Assembly: GCA_022781015.1 (NCBI GenBank)
Contig: JALEUF010000166.1
Location: forward strand, 1-6,105
Origin: Caryophanales bacterium
GTDB taxonomy: Bacteria > Bacillota_I > Bacilli_A > RFN20 > CAG-826
DNA: 6,105 nucleotides
Direction of reading: 5' to 3'
The notes below the pieces were generated by a model that saw only the letters and a program-made list of their open reading frames with translations, did not search any database and was not told the DNA's origin. This document shows positions 1-4,377 of this stretch, piece by piece; position 1 is the first letter of the stretch; each line of letters begins with the position of its first letter. The position numbers were made by a program, and so were the translations under genes.

Positions 1-152
1 AAAGCCTAGGTTTAGTTAAAGAAAAAACTATCCTTGATTATTTGCCTTCTTCTAATAGCCTTAGGTTTAATATTTTCCTAAAGAAAGTAAATGAGACCCC
101 AGCTAAGTACCCACGTTCATGGGCTACATTAATTTCTAAGCCACTTTGGTAG
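1..152 (+). CDS. rsmG: 16S rRNA (guanine-527-N7)-methyltransferase RsmG, C-terminal end only
   Basis: This is the tail of a coding region that enters from the left; the first complete codon is at base 3 and the stop is TAG at 150-152, leaving 49 residues. The end of the protein, KYPRSWATLISKPLW, matches the conserved RsmG/GidB C-terminus, in which a K-Y-P-R block is followed about eight residues later by a K-P-L/I terminus. RsmG uses S-adenosylmethionine to methylate N7 of G527 in 16S rRNA; the catalytic Rossmann fold lies outside the window. The position immediately upstream of parA and parB is the classic rsmG-soj-spo0J order of Firmicutes and supports the call. The start and the active site cannot be judged. 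Confidence 0.87.
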   Translation, partial: SLGLVKEKTILDYLPSSNSLRFNIFLKKVNETPAKYPRSWATLISKPLW

Positions 153-177
153 AAATTCATTTATAATTTTGATATTC

Positions 178-954
178 ATGAGTAGAGTAATTGCAATCGC
201 CAACCAAAAAGGCGGTGTAGGAAAGACTACAACCGCTATTAATTTATCTTCCGCCTTGTCTCATCTTGGCAAGAAGGTACTTCTTTTAGATATTGATCCA
301 CAGGGTAATTCCGGACGTGGTGTCGGTATCGACATTTCTTTATGCAAGAAAACTACTTTTGAGGTTCTTGTTGGGGCTTCAACTTTAGAAGAAACTATTT
401 TAAAAACTAACGAAGATAACCTATTTATCTGTCCTTCTAATTTGCGTTTAGCATCATTAGAAGCATCTTTGATTGGACAAGGTGTAAGCGATCCTTTTTT
501 CTTACTTAAAAGGCAATTAGGCCAAATCAAGGAACAATATGATTATGTCGTTATAGATTGCCCTCCATCCTTAGGTGCGCTTTCTTTAAACGCTCTGGCT
601 AGCTGCGATTCTGTAATTATTCCTGTCCAATGTGAATATTTTGCTATGGAAGCCGTAGCTGCTATATTGTCTTCGATTTCTACGGTACAAAAGAAATATA
701 ATCCAAGTCTAGAAATAGAAGGATTCCTATTAACAATGTATGATGCTAGAACTCAGCTTGGGACCGAGATTTCTTCTGAAGTCAGACGTTTATTTAAGGA
801 AAATACATTCCTAGTTTCTATACCACGTAACCAATCTATAGCCGATAGCCAGGCCGCTATGACTAGCGTTATTAATTACAAGCCTACCAGCATGGGTGCA
901 ACCGCTTATTATTCTTTAGCTCGTGAGGTCATTGACCATGAAAAGAGAAGGTAA
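178..954 (+). CDS. parA: Chromosome-partitioning ATPase ParA/Soj
   Basis: This 258-residue protein is a complete ParA/MinD-family ATPase. The deviant Walker A motif KGGVGKTT is at residues 11-18, with the signature lysine K11. The Walker A' segment LLLDIDPQGN is at 35-44 and Walker B VVIDCPP at 124-130. MYDAR (187-191) corresponds to the region that leads to DNA-contacting arginines in Soj, and IPRNQSIADS (215-224) to the conserved IPRN segment. The family binds DNA non-specifically as an ATP dimer, is stimulated by ParB, drives origin segregation and, in Bacillus, modulates DnaA. I chose ATG at 178, which places the usual short strand directly before the P-loop; an in-frame TTG at 169 would add three residues. 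Neither start has a recognisable SD. The gap to rsmG is 25 bases and the 3' end overlaps parB by 17 bases, so it is probably co-transcribed with both. Confidence 0.95.
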   Translation: MSRVIAIANQKGGVGKTTTAINLSSALSHLGKKVLLLDIDPQGNSGRGVGIDISLCKKTTFEVLVGASTLEETILKTNEDNLFICPSNLRLASLEASLIGQGVSDPFFLLKRQLGQIKEQYDYVVIDCPPSLGALSLNALASCDSVIIPVQCEYFAMEAVAAILSSISTVQKKYNPSLEIEGFLLTMYDARTQLGTEISSEVRRLFKENTFLVSIPRNQSIADSQAAMTSVINYKPTSMGATAYYSLAREVIDHEKRR

Positions 955-1771
955 GAAAGTTGTTCCATCTTTATCCAATTTAATAGAAAAGTTCTCCCAA
1001 GAAGACGTTATTGCCGTCATGGAGAAGGAATATCAGGCCGCTCCTGCTAGGCTCATTCCTACTTCTTTAATAGATGATACTAGTTTTATTAAGGACATAG
1101 TTATTCCTAAAGATGTTGTTTCTTCTTTTGCTGCAGGATTGAAAGAAAAAGGTTTTTATAATCCTTTGATTGTAAGATCAAAAGGCGATAGATTCGAATT
1201 AATATTAGGCAGGAAAAGGTTTTTCGGTGCTAAAAAGGCTGGTATATTATCTCTTCCTTGTGTAGTTAGAGATGCTGAAGATGAAGAAGTTTTGCTCATG
1301 CTTTTAGCAGATACTAGAGATAATAGGTCTGCTAATGTTCTGGAAATGGCTGTTGTTTGTAAACAACTTTCATCTTTATTTGGCTATACCCAACAAACTT
1401 TGGCGGATTTATCTCACCTTTCACGTAGCCAGATAACCAATATTTTACGTATTCTTTCTCTTCCTGATCCAATCAAGAAAGATATTACTCTAGGTAAATT
1501 ATCATATGGACATGCAAGGGCTTTAGTTTCTTTGGAGGGTGAAAAATTAGAGACGGCTTACAAAATAATTAATGAGAAAAAGCTCTCGGTCAGAGAGAGC
1601 GAAAGGCTTGCTCATGCTTTAATAAATAATGAGCCTTATTTGGAAAATAGCGAACCCATTATATCGTTTTCCGGTTTAATTTCATCTTCTGAAAGAGAAA
1701 AAAGCATTACTTTAAACTTCAACTCAAAAGAAGATAAAGAAAGATTTATTGATTCATTTAAATGTAAGTAA
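938..1771 (+). CDS. parB: ParB/Spo0J-family partition protein with altered CTPase motifs
   Basis: This 277-residue protein lies where spo0J belongs and has the ParB layout. A ParB N-terminal domain spans roughly residues 38-125 (NPLIVR at 75-80), a helix-turn-helix region 149-172 includes LSRSQITNILR, GKLSYGHARAL (186-196) is the conserved segment after it, and a short C-terminal dimerisation region is at 255-275. ATG 938 is preferred because GAGGT at 925-929 sits 8 bases upstream; GTG 923 would add five residues. Three normally conserved blocks are changed. NPxQPR is not recognisable, GERRxR reads GRKRFF (91-96), and the ENxxR region reads DTRDNR (125-130). In known ParB proteins these form the CTP pocket used for clamp closure on parS. 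It could be a divergent chromosomal ParB or a repurposed paralogue; family membership is firm, CTPase activity is doubtful. No consensus parS (TGTTTCACGTGAAACA) was found by eye in the window. Confidence 0.9.
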   Translation: MKREGKKVVPSLSNLIEKFSQEDVIAVMEKEYQAAPARLIPTSLIDDTSFIKDIVIPKDVVSSFAAGLKEKGFYNPLIVRSKGDRFELILGRKRFFGAKKAGILSLPCVVRDAEDEEVLLMLLADTRDNRSANVLEMAVVCKQLSSLFGYTQQTLADLSHLSRSQITNILRILSLPDPIKKDITLGKLSYGHARALVSLEGEKLETAYKIINEKKLSVRESERLAHALINNEPYLENSEPIISFSGLISSSEREKSITLNFNSKEDKERFIDSFKCK

Positions 1772-1817
1772 AGTGTATTAATTTCGATTTAACCCTACCC
1801 GTAAAGAAAAAACGTAT

Positions 1818-1823
1818 TATAAT
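1818..1823 (+). promoter_or_regulatory. -10 box of the ribU promoter
   Basis: A perfect TATAAT lies just upstream of the FMN aptamer. Counting about 7 bases downstream puts the transcription start near 1829-1831, exactly where the riboswitch P1 strand begins, so the transcript would start with the aptamer. No good TTGACA-like -35 is present at 16-18 bases upstream (that stretch is C-rich, ccctaccc), and no extended -10 TG is seen. No parB terminator is visible, so read-through from parB may also contribute. Confidence 0.6.
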
Positions 1824-1828
1824 GTAAT

Positions 1829-1938
1829 TGCTTCAGGGCGACGATAATTACGTCGACTGGTGGTAAAGCCCACAAGCTCTCTGAGCACGATTTGGTGAAA
1901 TTCCAAAGCCAACGGTAAAGTCCGGATAAAAGAAGATG
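1829..1938 (+). promoter_or_regulatory. FMN riboswitch (RFN element), aptamer
   Basis: All parts of the FMN aptamer can be paired by eye. P1 is CTTC (1831-1834) with GAAG (1932-1935). P2 is GGGC (1836-1839) with GCCC (1868-1871). P3 is GACG (1840-1843) with CGTC (1851-1854), P4 is GCTC (1876-1879) with GAGC (1883-1886), and P5 is TTTGG (1891-1895) with CCAAA (1903-1907). The hallmark strings GGTAAAGCCC (1862-1871), GGTGAAATTCC (1894-1904) and ACGGTAAAGTCCGGAT (1912-1927) match the RFN consensus closely. The RNA binds flavin mononucleotide and normally lowers expression of riboflavin uptake or synthesis genes when FMN is plentiful. The gene it precedes, ribU, is a classic target. Confidence 0.96.
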
Positions 1939-1948
1939 CACGATTTGG

Positions 1949-1982
1949 CCTCCCTGTTTGTCGCATTTTGGGAGGATTTTTT
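1949..1982 (+). promoter_or_regulatory. Riboswitch expression platform: SD-sequestering hairpin
   Basis: CCTCCC (1949-1954) pairs perfectly with GGGAGG (1970-1975) across a 15-base loop. GGGAGG/GGAGGA is the ribU SD, 7 bases before ATG 1983, so the hairpin would block translation initiation. Six T residues (1977-1982) follow directly, so the same hairpin may also act as a weak intrinsic terminator. CCCTG (1952-1956) can instead pair with CAGGG (1834-1838) in the 5' strand of the aptamer, a candidate anti-sequestor that would free the SD when FMN is absent. The pairings are visible; the switching mechanism is inference. Confidence 0.75.
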
Positions 1983-2690
1983 ATGTCAATTTACTCTTAT
2001 GTAGCCCTTGCCTTGTTTGTTATCGTCTTAGTATTAACTTTCAAGGTCTATTTTTCCTTTAATACCAAAAGAGAATTCAATGTTACTAGATTTATAGCTA
2101 GAGTTTCCATGTTTGGGGCGATAAGCGCTATTTTGTATACGGTTCCGATCTTCAATATCAAATTACCATTTATTCCATCTTTCTTAAGTCTTCATTTTGA
2201 TGAAATACCAGCCTTTATTTGTGGATTTGCCTATGGCCCAGTAAGTGGAATTGCCGTCATTGCCATCAAGACAATTGTCAAATTGCCTATGACTTCAACT
2301 TTATGCGTTGGAGAATTTGCAGACTTTGTCTTATCTAGCATCTATGTTGGATTAACTACTTTTATTTATTCAAAGAAGAGAAATTTAAAAGGTGTTGCTA
2401 TTGGATTTGGAATAGGAACAGTTGTACAAATAATATGCGGAGTTGTTTTAAATGTTTATGTATTGATTCCGTTTTATCTTTGGATGTTAAAAATTACTCC
2501 TGAAGGATTACTTCAAATAATGAGATATGCCAATCCTGCAATAAGTGATGTTGGCTGGAGTTATGGACTATTAGCTGTTGCTCCTTTTAATGCGATCAAA
2601 GATGCGATTATTATTGTTTTAACCTTTATTATTTATCGTTCTTTACACGTCTTCTTACGCTTTACACCCAAAAAGAAAACCCAGGATTAA
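1983..2690 (+). CDS. ribU: Riboflavin ECF transporter S-component RibU
   Basis: This 235-residue, strongly hydrophobic protein is the substrate-binding S-component of an energy-coupling factor transporter for riboflavin. It would act in the membrane with a shared EcfA-A'-T module that is not in this window. Recognisable RibU segments are LPFIPSFLSLHFDEIPAFI (61-79), a GFAYGPVSG stretch (81-89), VGEFADF (109-115) and PFNAIKD (201-207) before the last membrane helix. The FMN riboswitch immediately upstream independently supports riboflavin as substrate. ATG 1983 is chosen because GGGAGG lies 7 bases before it; an in-frame TTG at 1968 would destroy that arrangement. The protein is about 40-45 residues longer than typical RibU (about 190 residues), mostly from an extra hydrophobic segment at residues 3-20. 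The stop codon lies in the loop of the downstream terminator. Confidence 0.94.
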   Translation: MSIYSYVALALFVIVLVLTFKVYFSFNTKREFNVTRFIARVSMFGAISAILYTVPIFNIKLPFIPSFLSLHFDEIPAFICGFAYGPVSGIAVIAIKTIVKLPMTSTLCVGEFADFVLSSIYVGLTTFIYSKKRNLKGVAIGFGIGTVVQIICGVVLNVYVLIPFYLWMLKITPEGLLQIMRYANPAISDVGWSYGLLAVAPFNAIKDAIIIVLTFIIYRSLHVFLRFTPKKKTQD

Positions 2691-2698
2691 CTCCTGGG
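2680..2698. terminator. Bidirectional terminator between ribU and the ferredoxin gene
   Basis: CCCAGGA (2680-2686) and TCCTGGG (2692-2698) form a 7-bp GC-rich stem with a 5-base loop that holds the ribU TAA (2688-2690). Read on the - strand, the stem is followed by GTTTTCTTTTT, a very good intrinsic terminator for the ferredoxin gene. On the + strand the tail CTAACTTTATTAAT is weaker but still U-rich, so it probably also ends ribU transcripts. Confidence 0.85.
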
Positions 2699-2714
2699 CT
2701 AACTTTATTAATAA

Positions 2715-2897
2715 TTAGTCTTCGCTGATTGCTTGGACTGGGCAATTGGCGATTGCATCTTCGGCTTCGGCATCATCAGCTTCAGCAACGACAGTGGCTT
2801 TTCCATCATCATTGAATTCGAAGACGGTTGGGTGGCTTCCAACACAGAGTCCGCAACCGATGCACATATCGTCATCGACTTTTAATTTTTTGGCCAT
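2715..2897 (-). CDS. fer: Small single-cluster [4Fe-4S] ferredoxin
   Basis: This 60-residue acidic protein is an electron carrier of the single-cluster bacterial ferredoxin type. Cysteines C12, C15 and C18 (CIGCGLC) and a distant C52 followed by proline (NCPVQAI, 51-57) give the four ligands of one [4Fe-4S] cluster. The fourth cysteine that two-cluster ferredoxins carry in a first CxxCxxCxxxCP motif is replaced by H22 before P23, as expected for the single-cluster family. FEFNDDGKA follows the first motif and the C-terminal half is rich in D/E. The start MAKKLK is set by GGAGGA on the - strand (bases 2903-2908), 5-6 bases upstream; a start further upstream would place that SD inside the gene. 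It is convergent with ribU, 24 bases apart, an arrangement I recall for fer and the ribU homologue in Bacillus. The redox partner cannot be inferred. Confidence 0.94.
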   Translation of the reverse strand: MAKKLKVDDDMCIGCGLCVGSHPTVFEFNDDGKATVVAEADDAEAEDAIANCPVQAISED

Positions 2898-2922
2898 TTC
2901 ATTTCCTCCAATGGATAGGGCT

Positions 2923-2951
2923 ATTATAAGAAGAGAATTGCTTTTGTTCAA
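2923..2951 (-). promoter_or_regulatory. Sigma-A type promoter of the ferredoxin gene
   Basis: On the - strand, TTGAAC (bases 2946-2951) and a perfect TATAAT (2923-2928) are separated by exactly 17 bases. Transcription would begin near 2916, giving a leader of about 19 bases that contains the GGAGGA SD. Both boxes and the spacing fit the housekeeping sigma-factor consensus. Confidence 0.8.
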
Positions 2952-3025
2952 TATTTATAAATTAATAAAAGGTTAAGATGCTTTTATGTGTAAACACATA
3001 TTTGAAATATTTTTGTTCATATTTA
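2942..3025 (+). repeat. Pair of near-identical 15-16 base direct repeats
   Basis: TTTTGTTCAATATTTA (2942-2957) recurs as TTTTGTTCATATTTA (3011-3025), identical except for one inserted A and with starts 69 bases apart. The left copy covers the -35 box of the ferredoxin promoter (read on the opposite strand); the right copy covers the best candidate -35 of the 75-residue protein gene. They flank the palindrome at 2985-3000. Chance similarity is possible because the region is AT-rich. Confidence 0.55.
2985..3000. promoter_or_regulatory. 16-base inverted repeat, candidate operator
   Basis: TATGTGTAAACACATA consists of two perfect 7-base arms (TATGTGT / ACACATA) around AA. It sits in the middle of the divergent spacer, about 33 bases beyond the ferredoxin -35 box and about 12 bases before the candidate -35 of the rightward gene. 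The length and symmetry are typical of a dimeric repressor site; an RNA hairpin with a 2-base loop is unlikely. I cannot assign a regulator family. Confidence 0.45.
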
Positions 3026-3040
3026 CTTTCTATGTAGTAT
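3013..3040 (+). promoter_or_regulatory. Candidate promoter of the 75-residue membrane protein gene
   Basis: TTGTTC (3013-3018) and TAGTAT (3035-3040) are 16 bases apart. An overlapping alternative -10, TATATT (3038-3043), would give a 19-base spacer. The start would fall near 3047, shortly before the GGAGGA SD at 3050-3055. The match is moderate, but a promoter is needed here because the upstream gene points the other way. Confidence 0.45.
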
Positions 3041-3063
3041 ATTAAACACGGAGGAAAACAAAA

Positions 3064-3291
3064 ATGAGATGGTTTAATAGTCAATCACGTCTAGTCCAAA
3101 TCTTACTTCTTTTAATCCCTTTTGTTAACTGGATTACTGAAATTGTAGTTCGTTGGACTGCGTTCCTTGAAAGAAAAACACCAATTAGATTAATTTTAGC
3201 CTTGCTAGTTACTTTTGTTGGCGTTGTCTTTGGATGGCTTGACGTTATTTGGTGCTTATTATTTAAGCATTTATTTGGTGCTTCTAACTAA
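3064..3291 (+). CDS. Small two-helix membrane protein of unknown function
   Basis: This 75-residue protein has two predicted membrane helices: residues 9-29 (LVQILLLLIPFVNWITEIVV core) and 42-68 (LILALLVTFVGVVFGWLDVIW core). They are joined by a short basic/acidic loop, WTAFLERKTPIR (31-42). Five tryptophans (W3, W23, W31, W58, W63) lie near predicted helix ends, a common membrane-interface pattern. Translation is well supported: GGAGGA at 3050-3055 is 8 bases before ATG 3064. No toxin, holin or transporter motif is recognised. It is transcribed alone, with its own promoter region and a strong terminator 11 bases after the stop, divergently from the ferredoxin gene. Similar short proteins seem familiar to me from gut Firmicutes genomes as uncharacterised proteins, but I cannot name a family. 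Confidence 0.82.
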   Translation: MRWFNSQSRLVQILLLLIPFVNWITEIVVRWTAFLERKTPIRLILALLVTFVGVVFGWLDVIWCLLFKHLFGASN

Positions 3292-3302
3292 TTTAAGACC
3301 AA

Positions 3303-3340
3303 AAAAGCAAAGGTGAATTGCTCATCTTTGCTTTTATTTT
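3303..3340 (+). terminator. Strong intrinsic terminator after the 75-residue gene
   Basis: A 14-bp stem is formed by 3303-3316 (AAAAGCAAAGGTGA) and 3322-3335 (TCATCTTTGCTTTT), with one G-U pair at 3313/3325 and a 5-base loop (ATTGC). The run TTTTATTTT at its 3' side supplies the U-tract. It isolates the upstream gene from the operon that begins at 3389. The A-rich 5' arm could also allow function on the - strand. Confidence 0.9.
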
Positions 3341-3351
3341 GCCTAGACTCT

Positions 3352-3380
3352 TTATTATTGATAATAAAAAAGCCTAAAAT
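3352..3380 (+). promoter_or_regulatory. Candidate promoter of the 100-aa protein-cmk-der operon
   Basis: TAAAAT (3375-3380) is a good -10; 17 bases upstream is a weak TTATTA (3352-3357). An alternative -35, TTGATA (3358-3363), is a better match but is only 11 bases from that -10. The start would be near 3387, only about 2 bases before ATG 3389, giving an almost leaderless mRNA. The preceding terminator implies that a promoter is needed here. Confidence 0.45.
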
Positions 3381-3388
3381 ATAGGGGC

Positions 3389-3691
3389 ATGGAAACTAGA
3401 ATTGAACGTTATGCGAAATATAGACAAGAAATTAGCAGGATGCCTGCTTCTTGTTTTGCTCCTGATGGATCTTTTTTAGGTGATGGCGAGGCTAATGAGG
3501 GAATTCCGAATGATGGTGGCATTAGTCCTAACAACGCCAAAATTTACGTTGATGAAGATAACGAAAAAATAAAAGCACCATATTTAGCCTATTTAAAAAG
3601 AAGAAGATCTCTTCTATGGCTAAAGATTCTTGTAGCAGTTTTAGCTGTTATAGGGCTTATTCTAATGTACATATTGTTTGTAAGGGAGTAA
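3389..3691 (+). CDS. Tail-anchored protein of unknown function, first gene of the cmk-der operon
   Basis: This 100-residue protein has a charged N-terminal segment (METRIERYAKYRQEISRM, 1-18) and a low-complexity, Gly/Asn/Asp-rich middle (27-60, e.g. GDGEANEGIPNDGG). A basic patch KRRR (70-73) follows, then a single C-terminal membrane helix (about 75-97). It has no signal peptide; the positive-inside rule puts the N-terminal body in the cytoplasm, so it looks tail-anchored. ATG 3389 is the only start before an in-frame TAA at 3365-3367. AGGGG (3383-3387) is just 1 base before it, too close for a normal SD. The stop is 2 bases before cmk, so the two are surely co-transcribed and perhaps translationally coupled. 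I do not recognise a family. A placeholder role in envelope or ribosome-linked processes would be guesswork. Confidence 0.75.
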   Translation: METRIERYAKYRQEISRMPASCFAPDGSFLGDGEANEGIPNDGGISPNNAKIYVDEDNEKIKAPYLAYLKRRRSLLWLKILVAVLAVIGLILMYILFVRE

Positions 3692-3693
3692 AT

Positions 3694-4377
3694 ATGAGCA
3701 AGACAATTTCTATTGCTATTGATGGACCTGCAGCGGCTGGTAAGAGCACTGTCGCTAAGATCGTAGCCAAAAAACTAGGGTTTACCTATATTGACACAGG
3801 AGCTATGTATCGTGCTTTTACTCATGCTGTAATAAAGGCCAATCTAGACCCAAAAAATGAACAAGAATCCTGCTCAATCATAAAAGATGTAAAGATTGAC
3901 TTGCTTGAAAATGGAAAAGTTATTTGTAATGGCGAAGATGTAACAGCTCCAATAAGAGAACCATTAGTTTCTTCTAACGTTTCCTATATTGCTTCCTATA
4001 AAGACATAAGACTTGCTTTAGTTGAAATGCAAAGGAAAATGGCTGAGTCAAAATCGGTGGTAATGGATGGTAGGGATATTGGTACTTACGTCCTTCCAAA
4101 TGCTGATGTAAAAATTTATCAAATAGCGTCAGTAGAAACTAGAGCAAAACGTAGATATGATGAAAATGTCGAAAAAGGCATTCCCACCGGTTATGAAGAT
4201 GTCGTTAATGATGTTAAGAAAAGAGATTATATAGATTCCCACAGGGATTTTGCCCCATTAAGAGAAGCTGAAGATGCAATTGTTTTAGACACTTCCCACC
4301 TAAATATTGAGCAAGTTGTCGATGCAATTTTAAAGATTGTTGAAGACAAAACAGGAGTCAGTGAAAAATGTCATTAG
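3694..4377 (+). CDS. cmk: Cytidylate (CMP/dCMP) kinase
   Basis: This 227-residue cytosolic enzyme transfers phosphate from ATP to CMP or dCMP to give CDP or dCDP for nucleotide supply; the length is normal for bacterial Cmk. The P-loop GPAAAGKST is at 11-19 and DTGAMYR at 34-40. The bacterial NMP-domain insert, with NGEDVTAPIR (79-88) and VSSNVSYIAS (92-101), is present. MDGRDIGT (124-131), the LID arginines RAKRRY (150-155) and RDYIDSHRDFAPLR (177-190) complete the set. ATG 3694 is chosen because the P-loop then starts at the usual position near residue 11 and GGGAG (3684-3688) lies 5 bases upstream. An earlier in-frame ATG at 3616 would overlap the preceding gene by 76 bases. It overlaps der by 10 bases. 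The cmk-der-HU order recalls the Bacillus subtilis cmk/der/hbs region, here without rpsA-like, gpsA or spoIVA genes between. Confidence 0.97.
   Translation: MSKTISIAIDGPAAAGKSTVAKIVAKKLGFTYIDTGAMYRAFTHAVIKANLDPKNEQESCSIIKDVKIDLLENGKVICNGEDVTAPIREPLVSSNVSYIASYKDIRLALVEMQRKMAESKSVVMDGRDIGTYVLPNADVKIYQIASVETRAKRRYDENVEKGIPTGYEDVVNDVKKRDYIDSHRDFAPLREAEDAIVLDTSHLNIEQVVDAILKIVEDKTGVSEKCH

Noticed and set aside
261..530. 89-codon open frame on the - strand within parA
   Set aside because: It is antisense to well-conserved ParA motifs and has no SD or recognisable domain; a frame shadow.
1417..1432. TTTCACGT inside parB resembling half of a parS site
   Set aside because: Only one half of the 16-base palindrome matches, the other half is unrelated, and the bases encode the conserved L-S-R-S part of the HTH. 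Bacillus has a parS within spo0J, but this is not convincing as one.
2746..2976. 76-codon open frame on the + strand over the ferredoxin gene
   Set aside because: Serine/alanine-rich translation typical of the reverse of an acidic gene; the opposite strand has ferredoxin cysteines, SD and promoter.
3616..3693. 26-residue N-terminal extension of cmk from an earlier ATG
   Set aside because: It overlaps the preceding gene, lacks an SD, and the shorter start gives the normal P-loop position and family length.
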